Assembly: GCF_024679095.1 (NCBI RefSeq)
Contig: NC_066553.1
Location: 3,064,494-3,128,493 of the forward strand
DNA length: 64,000 bases
Origin: Eriocheir sinensis
Lineage: Eukaryota > Arthropoda > Malacostraca > Decapoda > Varunidae
Reading direction: 5' to 3'
This document shows positions 34,374 through 43,875 of the stretch, one piece after another; within the stretch, counting starts at the first letter, position 1, and every line of letters starts with the position of its first letter. The notes under the pieces were generated by a model. That model was not told the origin of the DNA and ran no database searches. It saw only the letters and a program-made list of their open reading frames with translations. The translations under genes were made by a program, and so were the position numbers.

Positions 34374-37300
34374 CTGTAAGAAAAGTAAATAAACAAATGA
34401 CAATAATATAAAAAGATAAATATCACACATCTGCTTCACACCCACACCAACGCCAAAACTCACCTAGCTCTGTTTACATGCACAGAGGCACTCACATTCA
34501 AACCAATAAGGCTCTACAAAAAAAATTCTAACTTGCCTTTTTTGATGCTCCCTCTTGTAGGGTGAGGAGGGCCGAGCTGGCCTGGACCACCGAGTCGTCC
34601 TGCCGGCGCTTGATGCCGGTGACGGGCAGGGTGTCGGGGATCTGGTGCACGGATATGGTGCCGCCGTCTGAGGTTCGCAGGTGGATGCCCTCCGGTGTTC
34701 TCAGCTGAATTTCAAGTTTCCCTTCAATATCCTCCTGAAATATTCATGTAAATTTCAAGGGACTACAAAATAATTGGAACTTCAATTTTACACTGTTGAC
34801 AACATGGCAGTCCAATGAAAGGAAACTACTGTAGTCTGACTTGGCAGATTGGGCAGGGCCTGCACGGGGTATTTCTTCCCTCCAGCACTGCCAAACCTAC
34901 CCTTGAAGGTGGAAACATGGTATCTATTAGCCTTTTCTTCTAAAAACTACTTGCTCACATTGTATTGAGGGGGATGTTTCAGCGCTGGGGAAAGACACGG
35001 TGCCCACCCAAATGGACTCCATAGTTATGTCGGGCTACAGTTACAAGGTTATGTTCATCAACGGACAGGAAACAGAATGGGATGTAGGAATTTTTTTATG
35101 GTCATCCCTAAAGGGAATAAAGCTTCAGGCAAAAGAATATTATTAATTTGAACACACTCCTTCTGCATACCTGAGTCACCAGGTTGTCTGCCGGGGATAT
35201 AGGAATGCCCTCCAATATTGATGAAGAGTCTTCCTGAAGCACCTCCACTTCCACCTGACACTGAGAATCTCCAGAGTCATTCAGTATGAGGAAGGATCTC
35301 TCTCCCACTGTGCTGAGGCTTGTTTCACTCTCCCCCAAGGTGACACTGTTGTCCTCGCCATTGCTGCTGCTCACTCTCAAGTTTGAAGTTGGTCCTTGAT
35401 CACTAAAAATGGATAATTGATATAAGTATACTCAGAAATTAATGACTTTTAGTTTTAGGTGGACTGGTAAAAAATTGAGTAGATGGTGATAAGGGTTGTG
35501 TGTGAGGTAGTGTTTCAACTAAATCCCGCAGGCCAGCCAGCCTTGTCTCCTCCTGACAAACAAACTACAACAGTTGACAGTGCCCCATGGTGCCAGAAGA
35601 CAATATCACTGTTCTATAACCAACATCTATATCTACTCTCTGCAAGGTGGAAATGGAGCACAGTAAGAGGATTCTGGAGTAGAGGGTTGTGAGTCAGGTG
35701 TTCATATCATAATAATGTCAGGCCAATATAAATAGACTATAATACAAAAAGACTCACATACTTACTTCTGTATCATATTGATGTAATAAGAAAACTCCTG
35801 AGTGAGGCTGTGGTCACTGGCAAAGGCCACCACACAGGCATAGAGGTGAACACACTTGCGGAAGGACACGTCCCTGGCGGCCGGCTGGATTTTGAAGGCG
35901 CGGCACCCACAGTAATACTTGTACTCTATTTCCTCCTTGTTCCGGACCTTGCAAGAAAATAGCAGGACATTCCAATATCAGGCTAAAAAGAAATGATCAA
36001 ATACACTTAAAATGTTATCTCAAAATTACTGTATATCCTACATCATCATTAGTGTCGTCACCAAAATGGTACTACAGCAGGAGGTGGTAACAGGACATCC
36101 TCTGTGTGGTGGCAGTGGTGGGGATGGCTAAGGAGTGAATGAATGGAGGTGAAAACAATTCCCTTCACTCTTTCAAGCTTTACTTCCTTTTCCCAGTCTG
36201 AAATTCAGATTTAGCCCCTCTACTGATGCAGTCCTTATTGAATGAGGGTCTTCTTTCCCTAGGTTCAGCTCTCTCAGGCTGGAGAGAAGTTACAACTTTG
36301 TCACTGTCCACGTCTGCTACCCCATCTGTCTCATGATGGATAACAGGAAACTGACCTAACCTGACTTTGAAGATATGGTATAGGTTTGACAAGTATCGCA
36401 ACCTTGCTACTGACCATGTGAACACTATTTTTGAGTGCTAGCTACTTGACCACAACCTTCCCCAGGTCTAAAGTTAATCTAAGTATTACATTAAAAATAA
36501 TCTGGTCACCATATGATTGACAGGCACAATGGGGTATCATCTCTAATTTTTAATGACTATATAAATCTGTGAATGTATATCAATGTTAGGCATTCTAGAT
36601 TATCACCATCATTGCTATCAACATATGTATGATAATGAAGCTGCATCTTTGTCTCTTTTTGAAGCAACAAAAGCCTGACATCCTGTGCTGCAGACTCACC
36701 TGCTGGAAACTGAAATGTAAAAACCCCAGTGGGTACAGTGCCTCAGGTTTACACTTCACCACCATTATGTTTTTGGAGACTCGCTGCACCAGGGGGCCGG
36801 GAGTGTCCGTTGCAAGCTGCCATATATCAGTTTTGATTGCCTGTGGTATTGGCAAGGAATTCAATGCCGAGTTTTTCAACGTCAATGATGTTGCGTCCTT
36901 GTAGCACTGCGAGGCAGCACGGATGTGTGAACATAAGGCTGGTTGTTGACCCTGTGACAGAACACAATGAGATGCTGTATATTACCGGAATATATATAAA
37001 ACACATATAACTTTAGGTTGCTGGGTGTGTGTGTCACCAGCCATAAAAACTTCCCATTTCTTGGTTTACATACATTTATAAACTGTGAATCCTTTACTCA
37101 AAAATGGTTTGATCTTTCTAAAACTCTAAATGGACTTAGTGTACACAAAAGAATCCACAAAAACATATTCTACTTAAAACTGTAATCCGTGATATCAGAA
37201 ACATATTTTATCAAATATAATGTTACAATACAAATACTGTGTACATGGAGCATGGTTATCAAAAAAAAAAAAAAATAAATAAATAAATAAATAAAAATAA

Positions 37301-38508
37301 AAAAATAAAAAAATAAATAAATAAATAAATAAATAAACTGTTTAAACCTATTTTTTAGGTATCATATGAAAAATACTTCTGTATACATTAGAATCTGTTG
37401 AACTTGGCATTCTTTAAATCAGAATTATGGATAAATTGGCAAAACAAATAAAAATTCCTAAAATCAGTTTTAAAACTTGAAAAAAGTACTGGAAAAAGTC
37501 AGAAACATTACTCTTGAAGCCAGTAATGCGCTGTCTAATGGCATGACAGAACGCCATTGTCAGAAAATGTGGCCTTTGATTGGCAAAGTGTCACTGAAGA
37601 CCTGAAGACCACTTTTAGTTGCTTAGACTTTTTGCTGTCTGCTGTGGATGGCATGCTATTGTTTGCAAAGTAATTGTGTTCTTGGATTACATCTTGCCCT
37701 TGTAAGCAAACAGTTAAATGCTATTATTCCATTTTCCATTTATCTATTAATTTGTCATCAAGGCGGCCGGGCTCCACCCCAATAAAACCGACATAAAAAA
37801 TCTATCTGTACATAAAAATCTCTACCTTTCTCTGGCAGGACTCCACATAGCAGCGTGCTCCCATCTGCAGCAGCAGCATTGGGTCGCCGAGAGGCTCAGC
37901 CCCGATGAAGATGTCTCCTGACCCATCCACCGACTGGATCAGAGGAATCTGAACAAAGCCGCGGTAGTCTGGACCTTTGTCTCGCACTCGCACAGAGTAT
38001 ATCTGTCGGATGGAATGAATCTTTAGTAAACCAAAACCATTATGTATGGTGCAAAGAATAAAGTTTGCAAATTTGGTTATAAAAGCTATAATCCTGTTTT
38101 GCTAAGTTAAAAAAATCTTTACAAATCCCAAGAAGCTGGACTTATTATAGTAAGTGCCTGATATTCACTCAATCCCCTCAGTAAACAATTACGGTCTCTA
38201 CTTTAGTGCACATCAATATATGAAGTGGAAAGAAATTAATTAATTTGCATTTACAATAATCAGAGCTGGGCATCGCTAACGAATCATAAATCTACCTGAG
38301 TGTCTGCTCCTGCTGTGATCCGGCAAGCTTCTGTCGAGTGCTTTTTCTTCTCTCCAGCTTCTTTAAAAATTACATCACAGGACTTATTTTTGCATGAAAA
38401 CCCTCGAGTTCCATTCAGCGTGCCACATTTGGGGCATTTCCGCACTCCCCGCATTGTGGCCCTTCCTAGGTCCGTTAGGAAGTTGGCCCTTTTGTCTTCG
38501 CGAGGCAT
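33534..38508 (-). CDS. C2orf42: C2orf42 homologue, complete coding region in seven exons (gene span)
   Basis: Seven coding exons join in frame to about 697 residues: 38508-38296, 38002-37826, 36951-36700, 35947-35766, 35402-35171, 34734-34537 and 34373-33534. The N-terminus has a treble-clef-like zinc site (CPKC at residues 34-37, then CKNKSC at 48-53). The middle has a CGC..CVH pattern resembling a SWIM zinc finger (exon 4). The C-terminal 280 residues are the best conserved, for example [26 protein letters not shown] and [16 protein letters not shown], matching vertebrate C2orf42. The vertebrate protein is shorter (about 574 residues from memory); the extra length is mostly the Ser/Glu-rich middle. 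The family's function is not established; zinc sites suggest nucleic-acid or protein binding. All junction phases agree. Confidence 0.93.
34537..34734 (-). CDS. C2orf42: C2orf42 homologue, exon 6
   Basis: 66 codons, phase 0 at both ends (acceptor ATTTCAG|GAG). The donor is AAG|GCAAGT, a GC donor with otherwise perfect consensus. The only nearby GT (GGCAA|GTTAG) would break the frame into exon 7. The exon encodes [16 protein letters not shown] and [16 protein letters not shown]. Confidence 0.85.
35171..35402 (-). CDS. C2orf42: C2orf42 homologue, exon 5
   Basis: 232 bases: acceptor TTTTTAG|TGATC, with the first base completing an Asn codon from exon 4; donor CAG|GTATGC. It encodes a Ser/Glu/Asp-rich segment ([25 protein letters not shown]) with no counterpart that I recognise in vertebrates. 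Confidence 0.85.
35766..35947 (-). CDS. C2orf42: C2orf42 homologue, exon 4 (SWIM-like motif)
   Basis: 182 bases: acceptor TTGCAAG|GTC; donor CAGAA|GTAAGT, phase 2. The peptide includes YYCGCRAF followed 18 residues after the second Cys by [15 protein letters not shown]. The C-x-C...C-x-H spacing resembles a SWIM zinc finger and matches the equivalent CSC...CIH of the vertebrate protein as I remember it. Confidence 0.88.
36700..36951 (-). CDS. C2orf42: C2orf42 homologue, exon 3
   Basis: 84 codons: acceptor TGTCACAG|GGT, donor CAG|GTGAGT. It contains [35 protein letters not shown] and [16 protein letters not shown], which parallels vertebrate C2orf42 (LTLKSSVLNAM and [20 protein letters not shown] from memory). 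Confidence 0.92.
37261..37340. repeat. A-rich (AAAT)n tract in C2orf42 intron
   Basis: An A run is followed by about a dozen AAAT/AAATAAAT units. The rest of this intron (36952-37825) is AT-rich and unremarkable. Confidence 0.85.
37826..38002 (-). CDS. C2orf42: C2orf42 homologue, exon 2
   Basis: 59 codons: acceptor CCGACAG|ATA, donor AAG|GTAGAG. It starts [18 protein letters not shown], close to the vertebrate YSVRQRDRGPDYR segment, and ends [12 protein letters not shown], matching GRCYVPSCLK. Confidence 0.93.
38296..38508 (-). CDS. C2orf42: C2orf42 homologue, exon 1 (first coding; treble-clef zinc site)
   Basis: 71 codons. The acceptor CTTTCAG sits immediately before the ATG at 38508-38506, so the 5' UTR must lie mostly on an upstream exon. 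The donor is CAG|GTAGAT. The peptide [20 protein letters not shown] leads into KCPKCGT and FSCKNKSC, a four-Cys treble-clef-like site conserved in the family. Confidence 0.93.
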
Positions 38509-38756
38509 CTGAAAGAAAAGGCATGTATTCAACTTAGTACTAATAGGTTTACTACCACAAAAAAAAAGGAAACACTAGTGGTGGATACAGCTGTGGACCA
38601 CCACAAGTGTGCGGCATGGGCCCCTAAGTGAGACAAGGTAAACTGAGTGGGTGAACCTCCCGTGAGGTGGGGGCGATATCAGCCACTCTTGCACGGCAGG
38701 GAGTGTTTCGAAGTGGGTCGTTAGTGGGCAAGAGCTGATACACTCCTGACCCTGCA

Positions 38757-40594
38757 CAGCCCCGCCCTCACCCTGCAGCCATTCCCGCCCAGCCTGGCCC
38801 TCACCCTGCAGCCATTCCCGCCCAGCCTGGCCCTCACCCTGCAGCCATTGACGCCCAGCCTGGCCCTCACCCTGCAGCCATTGACACCCAGCCTGGCCCT
38901 CACCCTGCAGCCATTGACGCCCAGCCTGGCCCTCACCCTGCAGCCATTGACACCCAGCCTGGCCCTCACCCTGCAGCCATTGACACCCAGCCTGGCCCTC
39001 ACCCTGCAGCCATTGACACCCAGCCTGGCCCTCACCCTGCAGCCATTGACGCCCAGCCTGGCCCTCACCCTGCAGCCATTGACACCCAGCCTGGCCCTCA
39101 CCCTGCAGCCATTGACACCCAGCCTGGCCCTCACCCTGCAGCCATTGACGCCCAGCCTGGCCCTCACCCTGCAGCCATTGACGCCCAGCCTGGCCCTCAC
39201 CCTGCAGCCATTGACGCCCAGCCTGGCCCTCACCCTGCAGCCATTGACACCCAGCCTGGCCCTCACCCTGCAGCCATTGACGCCCAGCCTGGCCCTCACC
39301 CTGCAGCCATTGACGCCCAGCCTGGCCCTCACCCTGCAGCCATTCCCGCCCAGCCTGGCCCTCACCCTGCAGCCATTGACGCCCAGCCTGGCCCTCACCC
39401 AGCAGCCATTGACGCCCAGCCTGGCCCTCACCCTGCAGCCATTGACGCCCAGCCTGGCCCTCACCCTGCAGCCATTGACGCCCAGCCTGGCCCTCACCCT
39501 GCAGCCATTGACGCCCAGCCTGGCCCTCACCCTGCAGCCATTGACGCCCAGCCTGGCCCTCACCCTGCAGCCATTCCCGCCCAGCCTGGCCCTCACCCTG
39601 CAGCCATTGACGCCCAGCCTGGCCCTCACCCTGCAGCCATTGACACCCAGCCTGGCCCTCACCCTGCAGCCATTGACACCCAGCCTGGCCCTCACCCTGC
39701 AGCCATTCCCACCCAGCCTGGCCCTCACCCTGCAGCCATTCCCACCCAGCCTGGCCCTCACCCTGCAGCCATTCCCACCCAGCCTGGCCTTCACCCTGCA
39801 GCCATTCCCACCCAGCCTGGCCCTCACCCTGCAGCCATTCCCACCCAGCCTGGCCCTCACCCTGCAGCCATTCCCACCCAGCCTGGCCCTCACCCTGCAG
39901 CCATTCCCACCCAGCCTGGCCCTCACCCTGCTGCCAGTCCCACCCCGCCTGGCCCTCACCCCAGCCATTCCCACCCAGCCTGGCCCTCACCCTGCAGCCA
40001 TTCCCACCCAGCCTGGCCCTCACCCTGCAGCCATTGACGCCCAGCCTGGCCCTCACCCTGCAGCCATTGACGCCCAGCCTGGCCCTCACCCTGCAGCCAT
40101 TGACGCCCAGCCTGGCCCTCACCCTGCAGCCATTGACACCCAGCCTGGCCCTCACCCTGCAGCCATTGACACCCAGCCTGGCCCTCACCCTGCAGCCATT
40201 GACGCCCAGCCTGGCCCTCACCCTGCAGCCATTGACACCCAGCCTGGCCCTCACCCTGCAGCCATTGACACCCAGCCTGGCCCTCACCCTGCAGCCATTG
40301 ACACCCAGCCTGGCCCTCACCCTGCAGCCATTCCCACCCAGCCTGGCCCTCACCCTGCAGCCATTCCCACCCAGCCTGGCCCTCACCCTGCAGCCATTGA
40401 CACCCAGCCTGGCCCTCACCCTGCAGCCATTGACGCCCAGCCTGGCCCTCACCCTGCAGCCATTGACGCCCAGCCTGGCCCTCACCCTGCAGCCATTCCC
40501 ACCCAGCCTGGCCCTCACCCTGCAGCCATTGACGCCCAGCCTGGCCCTCACCCTGCAGCCATTGACGCCCAGCCTGGCCCTCACCCTGCAGTCA
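38757..40594. repeat. 33-bp minisatellite, about 55 units, in the 5' intron of C2orf42
   Basis: The unit GCCCAGCCTGGCCCTCACCC plus TGCAGCCATTGAC is repeated at 33-base spacing with a GAC/CCC and A/G variation at the unit junction. One unit near 39957 lacks five bases, which shifts frames. As 33 is a multiple of 3, long frames of up to about 700 codons run through on both strands; they have no non-repetitive part and are not genes. The minus (transcribed-sense) strand is G-rich, with GGGTGAGGGCCAGGCTGGG in every unit. Confidence 0.95.
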
Positions 40595-40805
40595 CCAGCA
40601 CGCGGAGGTCCCCGCCTCACCTGGCCGCCCCTCCCGCACCTCAACACTCCTCGCCGCCCCCTGCCACGCCCCTGCCCTCCACTGACAACACACCTACCTC
40701 CCAAAAGCCACGGGACGCCATAACAGTCCATAATTACCTCGGTGAAGGATATAATAACAGCCGCGCCAGGGACCTTAGGACTTCACGAGTGGTTTGTTGA
40801 CATTC
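40595..40805 (-). other. Probable 5' UTR exon of the C2orf42 homologue
   Basis: On the minus strand a consensus donor CCAG|GTGAGG lies at 40621/40620, between the CpG-rich promoter region and the minisatellite. Splicing from it to the acceptor at 38509 would give a 5' UTR exon ending at 40621 and an intron of about 2.1 kb containing the minisatellite. The upstream exon boundary (transcription start) is not visible. Confidence 0.45.
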
Positions 40806-40930
40806 CGGGACAATGGCGCCGAGGCAAGATGAACCACGCGCCCTCATTGGCTGCCGCCGCGTCACGTGATCATGACGTCACTACGCGGGAACGTTAAAAG
40901 TTGTTCGTATATGGCAAGGCTACTCCATGC
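40800..40930 (-). promoter_or_regulatory. Putative C2orf42 promoter (CRE, E-box, CCAAT)
   Basis: In a short CpG-rich stretch, a palindromic CRE TGACGTCA (40873-40880) lies near an E-box CACGTG (40863-40868). A CCAAT box is on the minus strand (ATTGG at 40846-40850) and an ETS-like TTCCGG at 40803-40808. No TATA box is evident, as is typical of housekeeping promoters. The assignment rests on its position 2.3 kb upstream of the start codon, just beyond the candidate 5' UTR donor. Confidence 0.5.
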
Positions 40931-41609
40931 CCGTGGGCTACTCAACTGGCGGCCCGCGGTGCGATTCTAGACCTTCTGAGTGCTTTAGCTGGACCCAGGT
41001 TCCAGGAGTGCCGCAGAAAAATACAATTAAATCCAGCTACAATATCTATCCGGGCCTCTGCATACATTTGAATTTGCCTAACTGGACCTTTCCTGAGTTT
41101 CCTCATAACAGTTGAGTAGTCCTGCCATGCGATGCTGTCTACCTTCTGTCTTAGGACACCTGTACGGGTGCCTCGCGCATTATTCATCCAGATCCAGATT
41201 AGGGCCATATACTTGAACACCTCGGCGCCCAAGCTCACATATTTGGGTATTAATTACAATGTTAATATGTTTGCTAGGAGTCAGTACTAGGATTACTCCT
41301 GATAGCATTCTACATTTTTGTTTTCAGATTAATTTCTAAACAACCATATAAAAAAATGTGTGTGTGTGAGGCTCAAGTAGTGAGTCCGTCAAAGTGATGT
41401 GTTGGGCCACGCCTTCGATCCCCGGAGACTATCCCTGCCGCCAGGAGGGCCTCCCCCATGCAGCCAGGACCTGCGCCCTCACCCAGGCGGCTCCCGAGGC
41501 CGCAGGACCCCGGATGGCGGCCACCGGAGGGAACCATCCGCGACACCTGTGACCTTCCTCGAGGTCCATTTTGAGAACATGAATTACTTACGGACCTCAA
41601 TATAAATAA
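40931..41609. other. No gene; R1 fragment
   Basis: A left-end fragment of R1 (AGGGCCATATACTTGAACAC, GGCGCCCAAGCTCACATATT) lies at about 41201-41250. GC-rich sequence at 41400-41550 has no recognised exon. Confidence 0.45.
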
Positions 41610-42215
41610 ATGCTTTTTTTTTTTTTTTTTACACATCAAGGGAGTCAGCTCAAGGAAAAAAAAGAAGCCTACTTGGCGCTGCTCCAGTAAAAAAAGAAAA
41701 AAAGGATAGGATGAGAAACCACAAGAGAGGTCAATTTCGGAAGGCGAGTTGTCTTGATACTCTTTTCTTGAAAGAGTTCAAGTCGTAGGCAGGAGCTTTT
41801 ATTGGTTAAAACAACGTAGTATTATACTCTACACAAAATGTTAGAGCTCCTACATCTCTATAGAGTGGCTAGAGTCTAGACAGACGGAGGAAGGCTGTTT
41901 CAGGGTTTACCAGCGGAACGGATGAGATCATGAAGAAGCTGGTTAACTCCTGCATAAGGGACTTGGATAGAATAGGGATGAGCAATAGTATAAAGTCGCG
42001 TGCATGCAGCGGGGCTGCGGGAGGGTAGGAGGCATGCAGTTAGCAAACTGAGAAGAGCAGTCAGCATGAAAATATTGAAAACTGTGAAAACGAGACAAAC
42101 TCAGAGGTAAATCTAAAGGACAGCTTCTCTTAAACAGCTTTTATTGCTTAAAACAACGTAGTTATATACACTATACAAAATGTTAGATCTCCTACGTCTC
42201 TATAGAGTGGCTAGC
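41610..42215 (+). repeat. R3 dispersed repeat with a direct duplication
   Basis: R3 starts after a T run (GGGAGTCAGCTCAAGG, A-rich) and continues through GAGAGGTCAATTTCGGAAGG and TTGAAAGAGTTCAAGTCGTA. A segment of about 80 bp (CTTTTATTGGTTAAAACAAC to CTCTATAGAGTGGCTAG) is repeated at 41797-41876 and 42139-42215, bracketing 260 bases of further repeat-like sequence (GGCTGTTTCAGGGTTTACCA). Confidence 0.55.
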
Positions 42216-43778
42216 GCTGGGTGGGGAGGGGGCCAAGTAAGCCTCGTGACGGTAGCGCAAGCCGTGGGAAGGGAGGGGAAGGAGGTCCGTAGCGCCGTCA
42301 GGATAACGCTTGGGGATGTGCGTTACCCCAGGGGCGCTAGGGGGCTCGAGTGGCGACGGCGGGGCGGACACCTTACCGCTGGTGGGCGAGGCGCCCGCCC
42401 CGCCCCGAGGCAGCCTGCACGCCCCGGCCTGATGACAGCGGGTGGTGTAGAGGTGGCGCCCAGTCCAGGCTCCTGACCCAGTGTCTACGGCGGGGCGGTG
42501 ATCTGCTGGGCTGATGGGATGAGGACTAGCGGGCCGGGGCGTGCGGGCCGCGGGCAGGCGTGACGCCGGCCACAAGAAAGAGGATATCATTGAGCAGTGA
42601 AATTCCATCACGTAGCATACTTGAACAGAGATAGCCGCTTTTTTAATGGTTTTCCTTATGATATTCCCTATATTTCAAAGCCCACTATTTTCATGCGCTC
42701 TACAATACAAGAAAATAAGTTAAATTAAGCTAATGAAAATTAAGCATTCTTGTATAAATACAAATGAAAATATCGCTATTGGTAGTCGATAAGATTTCAT
42801 GAGGGTAACCATGATAAACGTTTGTATGGAGTTAGTAAGACTGTTGTATCTCTGGAAGCAACGCTTCCCATTTGCACCAAGTAATGTCTCGAAGAACAAA
42901 TACGAACACTCAGTGACGCAGCCGCGGGGAGGAAGAGCTTCACCTCGTGGGGAGGCTAACGCGGGTAGCAAATAATCCAGGTAGAGACGACGTGACTTGA
43001 TTGATCGATTGGAACTTTGGTTGATTCTTAATGAAAATTAGAAATGTATGTTGTTGCTTTAATAACTGTTGTAGTTTTTTTGTGCTAGAACCACTCGGAA
43101 CGACACTGACGGCCTTACAGCATCGACAGTTTGCTGGGCCACACCGAGCAGAGTCATGGCCGAGGGAACACCGGCGCTGAGCTGCAGCGGCGCAGGTAAC
43201 CCAAAACCAACGCCTGCCAAGCTTCTGTTTGGAAATGGGTGCCTGGTGAGACAGCCTGATCCACACACAGGATACATGGCCAAGAAATTTTCGTTTTCAT
43301 TCAACTTTACGAGAAACAAGAGTTTAAGAGATTGCGAGGAAGCTCTTGCTCGGGGCTGCCACCAACACATTCATCGCAGGGAAACAAGGAAACGATATAC
43401 ATACAGCGATCCATGAGGGAGATCGGAGACAATATGCAGAACTCAAACGAGGAAAATAATGAGGGCGATCTTTTTATGCAGACTCTGCCCGTCGACTAAT
43501 TACAGGTTTGGTGATACATATGATTGTCCTTTCCGAAGCCATACCAATGATTGAAGTGTAAATCCGAGGGTACGTGCAAGAATGGTGTGTACATGTATTA
43601 AGGGTAAACGTGGTTATGAAACGTTATGCAAACGTATATTTCTCATAGAATTTTTAAAAGCTTTTTAAAACACGGATCATTCACATAAAATAATATACAA
43701 TGTTCCTTATAACATTAACTATAACATTTCAGCTTTGACAGGAAGTTGCCGAGAATGTAGCTGGACCATGTGTAAGCA

Positions 43779-43780
<2 letters not shown>
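42216..43780. other. GC-rich patch then unique sequence; no certain gene
   Basis: CpG-rich sequence at 42220-42570 is open in several frames by composition. A short plus-strand candidate first exon at 43156 is discussed under findings. Otherwise no exon is recognised. Confidence 0.35.

Positions 43781-43874
<94 letters not shown>
43781..43874. repeat. (GT)n microsatellite
   Basis: About 47 uninterrupted GT dinucleotides, among the longest pure runs in the window. Confidence 0.95.

Positions 43875-43875
<1 letters not shown>

Noticed and set aside
38575..40800. Open frames of 400-718 codons on both strands
   Set aside because: They run through a 33-bp (11-codon) minisatellite that leaves several frames open; there is no non-repetitive coding part.
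41797..42215. Direct repeats of about 80 bp as LTRs of a small retroelement
   Set aside because: No primer-binding site, polypurine tract or 5 bp target duplication is visible, and the arms do not start TG and end CA.
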